Shown here: positions 45,444-56,141 of the stretch, one piece after another
Position numbering within the stretch: the stretch's first letter is position 1
Layout: every line of letters begins with the position of its first letter
Source of the DNA: Franconibacter helveticus LMG 23732
GTDB lineage: Bacteria > Pseudomonadota > Gammaproteobacteria > Enterobacterales > Enterobacteriaceae
Length of the DNA: 64,000 nt
Assembly: GCF_000463115.2 (NCBI RefSeq)
Contig: NZ_AWFX01000005.1
Span: 1-64,000, forward strand
Reading direction: 5' to 3'
The notes under the pieces: generated by a model
What the model was told of the DNA's origin: nothing
What the model saw: only the letters and a program-made list of their open reading frames with translations
Database searches by the model: none
Translations under genes and position numbers: made by a program

Positions 45444-47497
45444 CCCGGGTTGCCTGGCAGCGTGCCTTGCGCCAGCGCGACCAGAAAGGCGAATTCCATC
45501 GCCACGCCTTCGTAAGATTTGAACCGGCCCGACTTGCCGCCGTGGCCGGAGTCCATATCCGTGCAGAGCAACAATAAGTTATCGTCAGTTTTGCATTCAC
45601 GCAGCTTCGCTACCCATTTTGCCGGCTCCCAGTATTGCACCTGAGAATCATGCAGCCCCGTAGTGACCAGCAGGTGCGGGTAGCGCTGCGCTTTGATCTG
45701 GTCATAAGGGCTATAGCTTTTCATGTAGTGATAATACGTTTCCTCTTTCGGATTGCCCCACTCCTCAAACTCGCCGGTGGTCAGCGGAATAGATTCGTCC
45801 AGCATCGTGGTGACGACGTCAACAAAAGGCACCTGGGCGATAACGCCTTTAAACAGCTCCGGCCTTTCGTTAATCGCTACCCCCATCAGCATGCCGCCCG
45901 CGCTGCCGCCCATGCCGAACAGAAAACGCGGATCGCCATAGCCGTGCTCCACCAGCGCGTCGCACACGTCCAGATAGTCGTTAAAGGTATTTTTCTTTTT
46001 AAGAAACTTACCCTCTTCATACCAGCGCTGCCCCAGCTCCCCGCCCCCGCGAATATGGGCGATAGCATAGACAAAGCCGCGATCGAGCAGACTCAGGCGG
46101 CTGGCGCTGAAATCAGCGTCAATACTGGTGCCGTAAGAGCCGTAGCCATAGACCAACAGCGGGTTACGCCCGCGCTGGTAATGTTTTTTGTGGTAGACCA
46201 ACGAGACGGGCACTTCCACGCCGTCGCGGGCGGTAACCCAGATATGTTCGCTGCGATAATTACCGGCGTCGAAACCCGCTACTTCAGTCTGTTTCAGCAC
46301 CCTTCGCTCGCCCGTATCCATATCAAGCTCGAACAGGGTATCCGGTGTGGTCATAGAAGAGTAGCCATAGCGCAGCTTCGCGGTATGCGGCTCGGGGTTA
46401 AAGGCAAGCCAGGTGACATAGGCCGGGTCATCAAAGGCGATGCCGGTCACTTCCCGCGTTTTACGGTTTATCTGGCGCAGGCTGGTCAGGCCGCGCTGGC
46501 GCTCCTCAACCACCAGCCAGTCGGTGAAAAGCGTAAAGCCTTCCAGCATGATGTGCTCACGCGGCGGGATAAGCGCTTCCCATGCCTTCTCATCGCGTAC
46601 CTTACTGCGGTACAGGCCAAAGTTTTTACCATCGCGATTAGAACGAATGTAAAACGTATGCTGGAAGTGATCGATGCTGTATTCGTGGTCCTTACGGCGC
46701 GGCAGAAAGCAGAGCGGCGGCGCATCCGGAAGCTCGGCGTCCACCAGCAACACTTCCGCCGTGGTGGCGCTGGCCAGGTAGATTTCGATGAAATGCTGCG
46801 AAGTGGTTTTATGCACGCTGACATAAAACGTCTCGTCTTTTTCTTCGTAAATCATTTCGTCCTGGCTTGCTGGCGTACCCACCGTATGCCGCCATACCTG
46901 ATAAGGCAGCAGCGTTTTCGCATGCTTTTTAACGTAATAAAGCGTACGGGAGTCGTTCGCCCAGACGAAACTGGGCGTTACGTTCTCCAGCACTTCCGGG
47001 TACCAGTTGCCGGTTTCGAGGTTGCGAAACCGCAGGCCATATTGTCTGCGCGAGAGAAAATCTTCCGCCAGCGCCATAGTGGTGTTATCCGGCGTAATGT
47101 CGAAACCGCCCAGCGTATAAAACTCGCTGTGCGCGGCGCGCTTATTGCCGTCCAGCAGCACTTCCCACTGTTCCCATTCTGAGAGCACAACGGACTGACG
47201 CTGATGTATAGCGTACTCGCAGCCGGTTTCGTACACCTGACGGTAGCGATAACCATTTTTGATGTAGGGCGCGGAGACATCGCGCTGCGGGATACGGTTG
47301 ACCATTTCACGGAGCAACCGTTCCTGCAACGCTTCCTGCGTCACCATTACGCTTCGCCCGTAATCGTTCTCCGCACGCAGGTAATCCAGTACATCGGGGT
47401 CGGATCGGGTGTCGTCACGCAGCCAGTAATAGTTATCGATTCTTGTGTCGCCATGCTGCGATATGGCATGAGCTATTTTTTTTGCTTGAGGTGGCAT
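45440..47497 (-). CDS. ptrB: Oligopeptidase B
   Basis: A 685-residue S9A serine peptidase that cuts short peptides after Lys or Arg. The N-terminal beta-propeller is followed by the hydrolase domain with the nucleophile in [10 protein letters not shown], Asp in [12 protein letters not shown] and His in [11 protein letters not shown]. The start [26 protein letters not shown] matches E. coli; an 8-codon upstream extension (MLTEKKND) is not used. It is convergent with exoX. Confidence 0.95.
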   Translation of the reverse strand: MPPQAKKIAHAISQHGDTRIDNYYWLRDDTRSDPDVLDYLRAENDYGRSVMVTQEALQERLLREMVNRIPQRDVSAPYIKNGYRYRQVYETGCEYAIHQRQSVVLSEWEQWEVLLDGNKRAAHSEFYTLGGFDITPDNTTMALAEDFLSRRQYGLRFRNLETGNWYPEVLENVTPSFVWANDSRTLYYVKKHAKTLLPYQVWRHTVGTPASQDEMIYEEKDETFYVSVHKTTSQHFIEIYLASATTAEVLLVDAELPDAPPLCFLPRRKDHEYSIDHFQHTFYIRSNRDGKNFGLYRSKVRDEKAWEALIPPREHIMLEGFTLFTDWLVVEERQRGLTSLRQINRKTREVTGIAFDDPAYVTWLAFNPEPHTAKLRYGYSSMTTPDTLFELDMDTGERRVLKQTEVAGFDAGNYRSEHIWVTARDGVEVPVSLVYHKKHYQRGRNPLLVYGYGSYGTSIDADFSASRLSLLDRGFVYAIAHIRGGGELGQRWYEEGKFLKKKNTFNDYLDVCDALVEHGYGDPRFLFGMGGSAGGMLMGVAINERPELFKGVIAQVPFVDVVTTMLDESIPLTTGEFEEWGNPKEETYYHYMKSYSPYDQIKAQRYPHLLVTTGLHDSQVQYWEPAKWVAKLRECKTDDNLLLLCTDMDSGHGGKSGRFKSYEGVAMEFAFLVALAQGTLPGNPG

Positions 47498-47583
47498 GTC
47501 GTTTTTCTTTTCGGTTAACACACTGTAAGGGTGGCAAAACCCACGCGTGTTGCAAGCGAAACATGCCGAAGATTAAGACTTCT

Positions 47584-48249
47584 TTACGATGGCGGCAGCG
47601 CTTTTTTCTGCTCACGAAGATCATTTTCTATCTCCTGGCGCACCTCCTGCGGGATTTTCAGGGCGTCGCCCAGGGCGTTGAGATAGCTGCGTTCCATAAA
47701 GTGATCGACGTCGATAACGGCGCAGCTCAAATACCAGATCTCCAGCGCTTCTTCTTCGTCGCGAATATCCTGGGCGAGGCGTGCCGGGTCGAGGGGTTGC
47801 TCAATGGCCTGCTGTACTACCGCCCTGCCCTGGCTTTCAATACCCGCTTCGCGAAGCTGCTGTTCGATGGCGGCACGCTCCCGATCGTCAATATGGCCGT
47901 CGCTTTTGGCGGCAAAAACCAGCGCGGTTATTAAACGCTCGGCCCGCCGATCCAGCGAGGCGGCAGGCTGACCATAACCCGGTTCGCCCTGATGCGCGGC
48001 ACGGATTTTGTCTTTGTATTTATTCCATAGCACCGTGCCGGCCACCGCGCCGCCGCCCACCATCAGCGCCCCGGTGCCATATTTCGCCAGCAGCTTGCGG
48101 GACGATTTGCTCGCCACCAGTAACCCCGCAAGCCCGCCGAGCGCGCCCGGCGAGAGCAGTTTGCCAAGCCCGCTCTCTCCGCTTTGCGTTTTATTACTGT
48201 TGCTGATATTGCCAAGCATTGACTGTATTTGATTCATCCAGTTAGACAT
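47584..48249 (-). CDS. yebE: DUF533 inner membrane protein YebE
   Basis: A 221-residue DUF533 protein. The N-terminal [13 protein letters not shown] is followed by a Gly/Ala-rich hydrophobic stretch ([14 protein letters not shown] and [21 protein letters not shown]) and a C-terminal TerB-like helical domain with [16 protein letters not shown]. In E. coli yebE is a CpxR and sigma-32-linked envelope-stress gene. I chose the start that matches E. coli over a 32-codon longer frame. Confidence 0.93.
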   Translation of the reverse strand: MSNWMNQIQSMLGNISNSNKTQSGESGLGKLLSPGALGGLAGLLVASKSSRKLLAKYGTGALMVGGGAVAGTVLWNKYKDKIRAAHQGEPGYGQPAASLDRRAERLITALVFAAKSDGHIDDRERAAIEQQLREAGIESQGRAVVQQAIEQPLDPARLAQDIRDEEEALEIWYLSCAVIDVDHFMERSYLNALGDALKIPQEVRQEIENDLREQKKALPPS

Positions 48250-48367
48250 GTCCGTCCTCGCTTTCGTGGGGTTATCCGCAAAGCGTAAGCGAGCAGGCGT
48301 CAAGAAATGTCTGGAAGGGAAAAGAGAGGGAAAAGAATCGGGCAAGGGCTGCGCCCCTGCCGCACGG

Positions 48368-48712
48368 TTAAAGCTGGTAGTGGGCTTTGCCGGTTTTACA
48401 ATCCACGGTCACGATATAGTGGATGTCGGTATTTTTACCGCGCACCGTCAGCGGTACTTTCCACTTATCTTCTTTACCGGTGATTTCTTTGCTGTTTATC
48501 CAGGCGACAGGGTCAGCCTGGCCCAGCGTTTTTTGATCGTCCGCCCAGCGCACTATACGGTTTTGCAGATAATCACGCTTCACGCTTGCGGCGATGGTTT
48601 CGGCGCTCGCGCCTTCACATTTCGGAAAATGGACATCGCGCGGGTCGGCGGCATGAACGGCAAAACCGATGCTTAACAGCAAGGCGCTGACTATCACGTT
48701 CCTCTTTTTCAT
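48368..48712 (-). CDS. yebF: Secreted protein YebF
   Basis: A 114-residue exported protein; in laboratory E. coli it is one of the few proteins released into the medium, by a route using OmpF/OmpC. The signal peptide [22 protein letters not shown] is followed by a small domain with two Cys (FPKCEGA and DCKTG) forming a disulfide, the same fold as the colicin M immunity protein Cmi. The start is the M of MKKRN, as in E. coli. Confidence 0.93.
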   Translation of the reverse strand: MKKRNVIVSALLLSIGFAVHAADPRDVHFPKCEGASAETIAASVKRDYLQNRIVRWADDQKTLGQADPVAWINSKEITGKEDKWKVPLTVRGKNTDIHYIVTVDCKTGKAHYQL

Positions 48713-48901
48713 CGTTATTCTCTCCATAACAGGGACAGAGAAAGCCTGGTATAAAACCAACGGAGCGCAAGAGAAAGGAGGCAGCTTTAGGAAATAACCG
48801 CATTAAATGCAGGGGCGAGACAGGGCTGTTCTAAAGAAAGGAACGGCCGGGTGTAACAGAAGCAGGCCAGCGCGCCGCAGCGCGCTATGCCTTGCGGGTT
48901 T

Positions 48902-49225
48902 TCAGGCGGCTTTGGTACGCTTACGCGCCGCGCTCAGCGCCACTGCGCCGTTTTCATCGCTTTCAGCTTCCGCAGCTTCGCTATTTTCCTGCGGCAGACG
49001 GCCGGTGCGCACAATCGTGCCCAGGCTGTCTTTGTTTTCCGCCATCCACAGCGCGAGCTGCTCGGTCTGCCCCTCTTCCAGGGTTATCGGCGCCTGTTGC
49101 AGCCAGCCTTCCAGGGCTTCTGCGAGATCGAGCATTTTGTCCCAGGCGTCGGCTTCCTTTTTACTGGCAAATGACATTTTTTCCACACCCTCACGGATTA
49201 CGACGTATTTAATTTCTACCGCCAT
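48902..49225 (-). CDS. yebG: SOS-induced DNA damage protein YebG
   Basis: A 107-residue protein of the LexA regulon. It begins MAVEIKYVVIREGVEKMSFASKKEADAWDKMLDLAE as in E. coli, but the C-terminal tail is longer by about ten residues and Ala/Glu-rich (ENSEAAEAESDENGAVALSAARKRTKAA). A near-perfect LexA box at 49242-49257 lies 17 bases upstream of its start. Function unknown. Confidence 0.94.
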   Translation of the reverse strand: MAVEIKYVVIREGVEKMSFASKKEADAWDKMLDLAEALEGWLQQAPITLEEGQTEQLALWMAENKDSLGTIVRTGRLPQENSEAAEAESDENGAVALSAARKRTKAA

Positions 49226-49241
49226 TTTTGAACCCTCATTA

Positions 49242-49257
49242 CTGTGTATATATACAG
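49242..49257. promoter_or_regulatory. LexA (SOS) box of yebG
   Basis: CTGTGTATATATACAG fits CTGT-N8-ACAG with an alternating TA core, the LexA consensus. It is placed to block the yebG promoter. Confidence 0.92.
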
Positions 49258-49300
49258 TATACTCCTGCCAGCTTCGATATGCAAACGGCCGCTACTGCAC

Positions 49301-49316
49301 GCGCAATCGTTTTCGT
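49301..49316. promoter_or_regulatory. PurR box of purT
   Basis: GCGCAATCGTTTTCGT matches the PurR consensus ACGCAAACGTTTTCGT at 14 of 16 positions and lies directly upstream of the -10-like TATACT at 49318-49323. In E. coli purT belongs to the PurR regulon. Confidence 0.8.
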
Positions 49317-49357
49317 TTATACTCCGGCCAACTTTCTGCATAGCGAGAAAAACCCTT

Positions 49358-50551
49358 ATGGCTTTATTAGGAACCGCACTGCGTCCTGCTGCGACGCGCG
49401 TTATGTTGCTGGGTGCCGGCGAATTAGGCAAAGAAGTGGCTATCGAATGCCAGCGGCTGGGCATTGAGGTGATTGCCGTAGATCGTTACGCCGATGCGCC
49501 TGCCATGCATGTCGCTCACCGTAGCCACGTTATCAATATGCTTGATGCTGCTGCGCTTAAAGCGCTGGTGGCGCAGGAGATGCCGGATTTCATCGTGCCG
49601 GAAATCGAAGCCATCGCAACCGATATGCTGATTGAGCTTGAGCAGCAAGGCCAGCGCGTGGTGCCCTGCGCCCGCGCCACGAAACTGACCATGAATCGCG
49701 AAGGCATTCGCCGCCTCGCCGCCGAAGAGCTGAAGCTTCCCACCTCAGCTTACCGTTTTGCCGACAGCGAAACCGCTTTTCAGGCTGCTGTGGATGAAAT
49801 TGGCTTCCCGTGCATCGTAAAGCCGGTGATGAGTTCTTCGGGTAAAGGCCAGAGCTTCATTCGCGGGCCTGAACAGCTTGAAAAGGCCTGGCAGTATGCC
49901 CAACAGGGCGGACGCGCAGGCGCCGGAAGGGTGATTGTCGAGGGCGTGGTGAAGTTTGATTTCGAGATTACGCTCTTAACGGTGAGCGCCGTTGATGGCG
50001 TGCATTTCTGCGCGCCCGTGGGCCACCGTCAGGAAGAGGGAGATTACCGCGAGTCCTGGCAGCCGCAGCAGATGAGCGAAACCGCGCTACGCCGCGCGCA
50101 GGATATTGCCCGTGAAGTGGTGCTGGCGCTGGGCGGCCATGGCCTGTTTGGCGTTGAGCTGTTCGTTTGCGGCGATGACGTGATTTTCAGCGAGGTCTCT
50201 CCTCGCCCCCACGATACGGGGATGGTGACGTTGATTTCCCAGGATCTGTCGGAGTTCGCGCTGCATGTGCGCGCCTTCCTCGGGCTGCCTGTGGGCGGCA
50301 TTCGCCAGTATGGCCCGAGCGCCTCGGCGGTGATTTTGCCTGAGCTGGTAAGCGACAACGTACAGTATGGCAATATCGACGCGGCGCTGGGCGCAGGGTT
50401 ACAGCTGCGCCTGTTCGGTAAACCGGAAATTAACGGCACGCGCCGTCTTGGCGTGGCGTTAGCCACAGGCGAAACCGTCGACGAGGCGATTGCCCGCGCC
50501 AAAGCGGCCGCCGCCGCAGTCCAGGTGAAGGCATACAAAAAGCCCCGTTAA
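49358..50551 (+). CDS. purT: Formate-dependent GAR transformylase PurT
   Basis: A 397-residue ATP-grasp enzyme that forms formyl-GAR from GAR, formate and ATP in purine synthesis (an alternative to PurN). The N-terminal [17 protein letters not shown] phosphate loop, the ATP-grasp core ([17 protein letters not shown]) and the metal-binding [12 protein letters not shown] are all visible. The start [10 protein letters not shown] matches E. coli; the C-terminus is a few residues longer (KAYKKPR). Its stop lies inside a terminator hairpin. Confidence 0.97.
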   Translation: MALLGTALRPAATRVMLLGAGELGKEVAIECQRLGIEVIAVDRYADAPAMHVAHRSHVINMLDAAALKALVAQEMPDFIVPEIEAIATDMLIELEQQGQRVVPCARATKLTMNREGIRRLAAEELKLPTSAYRFADSETAFQAAVDEIGFPCIVKPVMSSSGKGQSFIRGPEQLEKAWQYAQQGGRAGAGRVIVEGVVKFDFEITLLTVSAVDGVHFCAPVGHRQEEGDYRESWQPQQMSETALRRAQDIAREVVLALGGHGLFGVELFVCGDDVIFSEVSPRPHDTGMVTLISQDLSEFALHVRAFLGLPVGGIRQYGPSASAVILPELVSDNVQYGNIDAALGAGLQLRLFGKPEINGTRRLGVALATGETVDEAIARAKAAAAAVQVKAYKKPR

Positions 50552-50566
50552 ACGGGGCTTTTTTCT
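50537..50566 (+). terminator. purT terminator overlapping its stop codon
   Basis: AAAAGCCCCGTT / AACGGGGCTTTT hairpin followed by T, starting inside the last codons of purT. The A-run on the left allows use by eda on the minus strand. Confidence 0.85.
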
Positions 50567-50583
50567 TAACCGCGCGCTAAAAA

Positions 50584-51222
50584 TTATTTTGCGCCTTCAA
50601 CCGCTTCACGAGCCAGTTTTGTGATGCGATCCCAGTCGCCCGCTTCCATCGCGTCCGCTGGCACCAGCCAGGAGCCGCCGATGCACAGCACGCTTTTCAG
50701 CGCCAGATAGTCGCGGTAGTTAGCCGGAGAGATACCGCCTGTCGGGCAGAAACGCACCTGGGAGAACGGGCCTGCGATAGCCTGTAGCGCTTTGGTGCCG
50801 CCGTTGGCTTCCGCCGGGAAGAATTTAAACTCTTTCAGGCCGTAATCCATGCCCAGCATCAGTTCAGAGACCGTGCTGATGCCCGGGATCAGCGGAATAG
50901 TGCCTTCGGTGGCGGCTTTAAGCAGCGGCTCGGTGAGGCCAGGGCTGATGGCAAACTGCGCGCCTGCGTCTGTCACTTCTTTCAACTGCTGTGCATTGAG
51001 CACGGTGCCCGCGCCGATGATCGCTTCCGGCACTTCTTTGGCGATAACGCGAATAGCTTCCAGCGCGCATTCAGTACGCAGCGTCACTTCCAGCACGCGC
51101 ACGCCGCCCGCTACCAGCGCTTTCGCCATTGGCACAGCATGTTCCAGCTTGTTGATCACAATTACCGGCACAACCGGACCGGACTTCAGGATCTGTTCAG
51201 CACTTGTCTTCCAGTTTTTCAT
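50584..51222 (-). CDS. eda: KDPG/KHG aldolase Eda
   Basis: A 212-residue class I aldolase that splits 2-keto-3-deoxy-6-phosphogluconate into pyruvate and glyceraldehyde-3-phosphate. The catalytic Glu is in VLEVTLRTE and the Schiff-base Lys in [15 protein letters not shown]. The start is [12 protein letters not shown]; an earlier in-frame ATG (MRDPL) is ignored. Second gene of edd-eda, 62 bases after edd. Confidence 0.97.
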   Translation of the reverse strand: MKNWKTSAEQILKSGPVVPVIVINKLEHAVPMAKALVAGGVRVLEVTLRTECALEAIRVIAKEVPEAIIGAGTVLNAQQLKEVTDAGAQFAISPGLTEPLLKAATEGTIPLIPGISTVSELMLGMDYGLKEFKFFPAEANGGTKALQAIAGPFSQVRFCPTGGISPANYRDYLALKSVLCIGGSWLVPADAMEAGDWDRITKLAREAVEGAK

Positions 51223-51284
51223 CAGTGGATCTCTCACGCCATTTAATTAAATTCGGTGTGGTGCGGTCTGCCGCGCACCCGGTG

Positions 51285-53096
51285 TTAAAAAGCGATGCAG
51301 GTTGCCCCCTGCTCCGCGCCGGACAATTTTTCACGCAGCGCGCCAAACAGCTCCCGGCCCGTCCCCACGCGCTGAGCGCTGAGATCGGGATGATAAGCCT
51401 CGCGGCGCGCCAGCTCTTCATCATCTACCAGCAGCGTTAGCTCGCCGGTTTGTCCGTTCACGCGGATCAGATCGCCGTCGCGCACTTTCGCCAGCAGCCC
51501 GCCATCCCAGGCTTCAGGCGTCACGTGGATGGCGGAAGGCACCTTGCCGGAAGCGCCCGACAGGCGGCCATCTGTCACCAGTGCGATTTTGAAACGGCGG
51601 TCCAATAATACACCAAGTGGCGGCATAAGTTTATGTAATTCTGGCATGCCGTTGGCTTTCGGCCCCTGATGACGCACGACGACGACGCAGTCACGGTCCA
51701 GCAAACCGGCTTCAAAGGCGGGAACCACATCATGCTGGCTTTCAAATACCACAGCTGGCGCTTCCACAATCTGGTTTTCCTGCGGTACGGCGGAAGTTTT
51801 CATCACCGCGCGTCCAAGATTGCCGCTCAATACTTTCGTGCCGCCATGGTGAGAAAACGGCTTTTCGATGGGCGCGATAATATCGCTGTCGAGGCTTGCC
51901 GCGGCGCCGTCGCGCCAGTCCAGCTCGCCGTTATTGAGCCACGGCTCCAGGGTATAGCGGCTCAGGCCAAAGCCCGCCACGGTATGCACATCCTCGTGCA
52001 GCAGGCCGCCTTTAAGCAGTTCGCGCATCAGCACCGGCACGCCGCCCGCCGCCTGGAAGTGGTTAATATCCGCCGGGCCGTTAGGATAAAGGCGCGCCAG
52101 CAGCGGCACGACGTCTGAAAGCTCAGAAAAGTCATCCCAGTTGATGATAATGCCCGCGGCGCGCGCCATCGCCACCAGGTGCATAGTGTGGTTAGTCGAA
52201 CCGCCGGTCGCCAGCAGCGCGACGATGCCGTTTACCACAACTTTTTCGTCAATCATTTTACCGAGCGGCAACCCTTCGTTGCCGTTGGTGGTCAGGCGAG
52301 TCACCTGGCGGGCGGCTGCGGCCGTCAGGGCTTCACGCAGCGGCGCGTCGGGATGCACGAAAGAGGAACCCGGCAGTTGCATGCCCATAAACTCAATCAC
52401 CATCTGGTTGGTGTTGGCGGTGCCGTAGAATGTGCAGGTGCCTGGCGCGTGATAAGAAGCCGCTTCCGATTCCAGCAGCGCCATACGGTCTACTTTTCCT
52501 TCTGCGTAAAGCTGGCGAATACGTACTTTTTCTTTGTTCGGCAGCCCGCTCGACATGGGGCCTGAAGGCACAAATACCGCCGGAAGATGGCCAAATGACA
52601 GGGCGGCCATCACCAGCCCCGGCACGATTTTGTCGCACACGCCGAGGTATAACGTCCCGTCGAACATGTTATGCGATAGGCCGACTGCGGCGGACATGGC
52701 GATCACTTCGCGGCTCAGCAGAGAAAGCTCCATGCCATCCTGCCCCTGGGTTACGCCGTCGCACATTGCTGGCACCCCGCCCGCCACCTGCCCGACCGCG
52801 CCCACAGAGTGCAACGCTTTACGGATTTGTTCCGGGTAGGTTTCGTAAGGCTGGTGCGCCGAGAGCATATCGTTATAGGAGGTGATAATGGCGATGTTGT
52901 TACGCAGCATGCTTTTTAGCGCGGCTTTGTCTTCCGGCTGGCAGGCCGCGAAGCCGTGCGCCAGGTTGCCGCAGGCCAGTTGCGAACGGTGTACCGTGTT
53001 GCTGGCGGCGTTAGTGATCCTTTCCAGGTAGGCTTGGCGGCTGTCGCGGGAGCGCTCAGCAATGCGTTTTGTTACGCGTAACATCACAGGGTGCAT
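51285..53096 (-). CDS. edd: 6-phosphogluconate dehydratase Edd
   Basis: A 603-residue iron-sulfur dehydratase of the IlvD/Edd family that makes KDPG from 6-phosphogluconate. Cluster and active-site motifs: [37 protein letters not shown] and [14 protein letters not shown]. It starts [16 protein letters not shown], as E. coli MNPQLLRVTNRI. It is located between zwf and eda, with its own promoter region downstream of zwf. Confidence 0.97.
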   Translation of the reverse strand: MHPVMLRVTKRIAERSRDSRQAYLERITNAASNTVHRSQLACGNLAHGFAACQPEDKAALKSMLRNNIAIITSYNDMLSAHQPYETYPEQIRKALHSVGAVGQVAGGVPAMCDGVTQGQDGMELSLLSREVIAMSAAVGLSHNMFDGTLYLGVCDKIVPGLVMAALSFGHLPAVFVPSGPMSSGLPNKEKVRIRQLYAEGKVDRMALLESEAASYHAPGTCTFYGTANTNQMVIEFMGMQLPGSSFVHPDAPLREALTAAAARQVTRLTTNGNEGLPLGKMIDEKVVVNGIVALLATGGSTNHTMHLVAMARAAGIIINWDDFSELSDVVPLLARLYPNGPADINHFQAAGGVPVLMRELLKGGLLHEDVHTVAGFGLSRYTLEPWLNNGELDWRDGAAASLDSDIIAPIEKPFSHHGGTKVLSGNLGRAVMKTSAVPQENQIVEAPAVVFESQHDVVPAFEAGLLDRDCVVVVRHQGPKANGMPELHKLMPPLGVLLDRRFKIALVTDGRLSGASGKVPSAIHVTPEAWDGGLLAKVRDGDLIRVNGQTGELTLLVDDEELARREAYHPDLSAQRVGTGRELFGALREKLSGAEQGATCIAF

Positions 53097-53208
53097 AAAA
53101 TTTCCTCTTGGTTCGCTGTCGCTGGCGTGATGAGATAATGAAGCTGCAATGCACGGAAAAGTCATCAGGCGAGCGACCACAGGGGCAAAATCGCTGCGGC
53201 CAGTGTAA

Positions 53209-53246
53209 TGAAAAAAGCCCTGCTGGTGAATCCAGTCAGGGCTTTA
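53209..53246 (-). terminator. zwf terminator or edd leader attenuator
   Basis: On the minus strand AAAGCCCTG(A)CTGG-ATTCA-CCAG(C)AGGGCTTT followed by TTT, a strong intrinsic terminator. It lies between the putative GntR operator (53281-53296) and the edd ATG (53096). Either it ends zwf and edd starts downstream of it, or it attenuates edd. Confidence 0.8.
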
Positions 53247-53280
53247 TCAGAGAATATTTCACACTCTGCTGAGCCAGATC

Positions 53281-53296
53281 ATGTTACCGGTAAAGT
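53281..53296. promoter_or_regulatory. GntR operator for edd-eda
   Basis: ATGTTACCGGTAAAGT resembles the GntR consensus ATGTTACCCGTATCAT. In E. coli GntR represses edd-eda and gluconate lifts it. It lies 25 bases downstream of the zwf stop. Confidence 0.65.
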
Positions 53297-53320
53297 CAGT
53301 AACAGAGGTCGCAGGCAGGC

Positions 53321-54796
53321 TTACTCGAATTCGTTCCAGGAACGTCCGTCGCGCGTAATCATCGCCACAGATGCCACCGGGCCCCATGTGCCCGCCTGGT
53401 AAGGCTTCGGCGCGTCGTTGTCCGCAGCCCAGGCTTCGGTAATGGAGTCTACCCATTTCCACGCCTCTTCCACTTCGTCGCGGCGCACAAACAGCGCCTG
53501 AATGCCGCGCATGGTTTCCAGCAGCAGGCGCTCATAGGCATCTGCGAGATGCGTCTGGTTGAAGGTTTCGGAGTAACTCAGGTCAAGCTTGGTGGTTTGC
53601 AGGTTGTGCTTGTGATCAAGACCCGGCACTTTGTTCAGCACCTGGATATCCACCCCTTCGTCCGGCTGCAAACGAATGGTGAGCTTGTTCTGCGGCAGAT
53701 CCTGCCAGGAATCTTTAAACAGGTTAAGCTCCGGGGTTTTGAAGTAAACCACCACTTCAGAACACTTGGCTGGCAGACGTTTGCCGGTACGCAGATAGAA
53801 AGGCACGCCAGCCCAGCGCCAGTTATCGATATCAACACGGATAGCAACGAAAGTTTCTGTGTTGCTGGTTTTGTTGGCGCCCTCTTCTTCCAGATAACCC
53901 GGCACTTTTTTGCCCTGCGCGAAACCGGCGGTGTACTGGCCGCGTACGGTTTTTTCACGCACGTTGGAGCGGTCGATACGGCGCAGCGAACGCAGCACTT
54001 TCACTTTTTCATCGCGAATGCTGTCGGCCGTCAGGTCGGACGGCGGCGACATCGCAATCATGCAGAGAATTTGCAGCAGGTGGTTTTGGATCATATCGCG
54101 CATCTGGCCCGCCTGGTCGAAGTAACCCCAGCGGCCTTCAATGCCTACCTCTTCCGCCACGGTGATTTCCACGTGATCGATAGTGCGGTTGTCCCAGTTA
54201 TTGACGAAGAGCGAGTTAGCAAAACGCAGCGCCAGCAGGTTCAGAACGGTCTCTTTGCCCAGATAATGGTCGATACGGTAAACCTGGCACTCTTCAAAAT
54301 ATTCGCCCACCTGGTCGTTGATTTCGCGCGACGTTTCAAGAGAGGTGCCGAGCGGTTTTTCCATCACCACACGCGCAGGTTTGGCGTTAAGCTTCGCTTC
54401 GCCAAGGCCTTTACAGATAGCGCCGAAGGTGCTTGGCGGCATGGCGAAATAGTTAATGGTGACGCGGTTTTTCTGGTCGAGCATTTTACCCAGACGGCTA
54501 AAGGCGCTGGTGTCGTTCACATCCAGATTACAGAAATCGAGACGACCGCTCAGCTTATCCCATAAACCTTCATCGATTTTCTCTTTCATGAAGGTTTCGA
54601 GCGCTTCGCGCACTACGCTGGTATAGGTTGCTTTATCCCAGTCGGCGCGGCCGACGCCAAGAATGCGGGTTTCAGGATGGATTTGCCCGGCTTTTTCCAG
54701 CTGGTACAGGGAGGGCAGCAGTTTCCGGCGTGCGAGGTCGCCTTTCGCGCCGAAAATGACCAGGTCACAGGCCTGGGCTGTTTGCGTTACCGCCAT
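53321..54796 (-). CDS. zwf: Glucose-6-phosphate 1-dehydrogenase
   Basis: A 491-residue NADP-dependent enzyme that begins the pentose phosphate and Entner-Doudoroff routes. The Rossmann loop is [18 protein letters not shown]; the catalytic/substrate motif is [19 protein letters not shown]. The length equals E. coli. It is divergent from hexR with a 354-base gap that holds a HexR operator. SoxS/MarA control is known in E. coli; I could not fix a marbox here. Confidence 0.97.
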   Translation of the reverse strand: MAVTQTAQACDLVIFGAKGDLARRKLLPSLYQLEKAGQIHPETRILGVGRADWDKATYTSVVREALETFMKEKIDEGLWDKLSGRLDFCNLDVNDTSAFSRLGKMLDQKNRVTINYFAMPPSTFGAICKGLGEAKLNAKPARVVMEKPLGTSLETSREINDQVGEYFEECQVYRIDHYLGKETVLNLLALRFANSLFVNNWDNRTIDHVEITVAEEVGIEGRWGYFDQAGQMRDMIQNHLLQILCMIAMSPPSDLTADSIRDEKVKVLRSLRRIDRSNVREKTVRGQYTAGFAQGKKVPGYLEEEGANKTSNTETFVAIRVDIDNWRWAGVPFYLRTGKRLPAKCSEVVVYFKTPELNLFKDSWQDLPQNKLTIRLQPDEGVDIQVLNKVPGLDHKHNLQTTKLDLSYSETFNQTHLADAYERLLLETMRGIQALFVRRDEVEEAWKWVDSITEAWAADNDAPKPYQAGTWGPVASVAMITRDGRSWNEFE

Positions 54797-55150
54797 GTCA
54801 TTCTCCTTCGTTTCGGATAACCTGGTCTGCCAGGTTTATTTGTAATTTTCTTACATTGCACTGTACTGCTTTTACGGCTTTCACGGAACTCTTTACCGTA
54901 GCACTCATCGTAAGAAACGATTAGTGAAGGCACACAGTGGTAAATAATCGGCCACCGTTACCCTTCACTGATGATTTCTCACGCTTTTCGCCTGCCGTTA
55001 AAATCAGACAGCGATCAAGTTATGAAAAAAAACAACAACATTCCTGGGCGGATGTTACCTCCTGCTTTCTTCACGGGAGTATATTCTGGCTTAAACGCAT
55101 CGCGATGACGCTTCTGGCGTCTTCGCCCTTTCCATGAGTCCATATTAGCG
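54797..55150. other. zwf-hexR divergent control region
   Basis: A 354-base region with promoters for zwf (minus) and hexR (plus), the HexR operator at 54841-54855 and no supported gene. Confidence 0.6.
54841..54855. promoter_or_regulatory. HexR operator upstream of zwf
   Basis: TGTAATTTTCTTACA fits the palindromic HexR motif TGTAnTwwwATTACA of gammaproteobacteria. It lies 45 bases upstream of the zwf ATG and beside hexR, so it likely mediates KDPG-responsive control of zwf. Confidence 0.75.
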
Positions 55151-56017
55151 ATGAACATGCTGGAAAAGATCCAGTCTCAACTGGAAAATTTAAGCAAATC
55201 TGAGCGCAAAGTCGCCGAAGTGATCCTGGAATCCCCCTCCCGGGCCATTCACTCCAGTATCGCCCGTCTGGCAAGCGTAGCGAATGTCAGTGAACCTACC
55301 GTGAACCGTTTCTGCCGAAGCCTCGAAACCCGGGGCTTTCCTGATTTCAAACTCCAGCTGGCGCAGAGTCTCGCCAACGGCACGCCTTATGTTAATCGCA
55401 ATGTCGATGAAGATGACAGCGTGGAGGCGTATACCGGCAAGATTTTCGAATCGGCCATGGCGAGCCTCGATCATGTGCGCCAGTCGCTGGACATGAACGC
55501 CGTAAACCGCGCGGTCGATTTGCTCACCCAGGCGAAAAAAATCGCTTTCTTCGGGCTTGGCTCCTCAGCCGCCGTGGCGCACGACGCCATGAACAAATTT
55601 TTTCGCTTTAATGTGCCGGTCATTTACTCCGACGACATCGTTTTGCAGCGAATGAGCTGTATGAATTGCAGCGCAGACGATGTCGTTGTGCTGATTTCCC
55701 ACACCGGGCGCACGAAAAGCCTGGTGGAGCTGGCGCGCCTCGCCCGGGAAAATGACGCTATGGTGCTGGCCCTTACCTCTCAGGGTAGCCCACTGGCGCG
55801 AGAAGCCAGTCTCGCGCTGCTGCTGGATGTGCCGGAAGATACCGATATTTATATGCCGATGGTCTCGCGGCTTGCCCAGCTAACGGTTATTGATGTGCTG
55901 GCGACGGGTTTTACCCTGCGTCGCGGCGCAAAATTCCGGGATAACTTGAAGCGAGTCAAAGAAGCGCTAAAGGAATCGCGTTTTGATAAAGAGCTTTTAA
56001 TTCCAGGCCAACAGTAA
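55151..56017 (+). CDS. hexR: RpiR-family regulator HexR
   Basis: A 288-residue regulator of central carbon metabolism. The N-terminal helix-turn-helix (about 1-77; [19 protein letters not shown]) is followed by a SIS domain (about 120-260; [18 protein letters not shown] and [15 protein letters not shown]) that binds KDPG. In relatives it represses zwf, eda, pykA and others when KDPG is absent. Its position next to zwf and pykA is conserved. Confidence 0.95.
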   Translation: MNMLEKIQSQLENLSKSERKVAEVILESPSRAIHSSIARLASVANVSEPTVNRFCRSLETRGFPDFKLQLAQSLANGTPYVNRNVDEDDSVEAYTGKIFESAMASLDHVRQSLDMNAVNRAVDLLTQAKKIAFFGLGSSAAVAHDAMNKFFRFNVPVIYSDDIVLQRMSCMNCSADDVVVLISHTGRTKSLVELARLARENDAMVLALTSQGSPLAREASLALLLDVPEDTDIYMPMVSRLAQLTVIDVLATGFTLRRGAKFRDNLKRVKEALKESRFDKELLIPGQQ

Positions 56018-56141
56018 TCAAATTGATAACAAAGTTGTCACACATTCATCTATTCAGTTAAGGTCCTTGCTCCAGGGGAGCATCCGATCCGCTGAGTTTT
56101 ATTCAAGCAACACCAAAACGTTTCAGTCAACGGAGTACGAC

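Noticed and set aside
54880-54920. SoxS/MarA box of zwf
   Set aside because: AGCACTCATCGTAAGAAAC partly fits the marbox but misses conserved positions, so not annotated.
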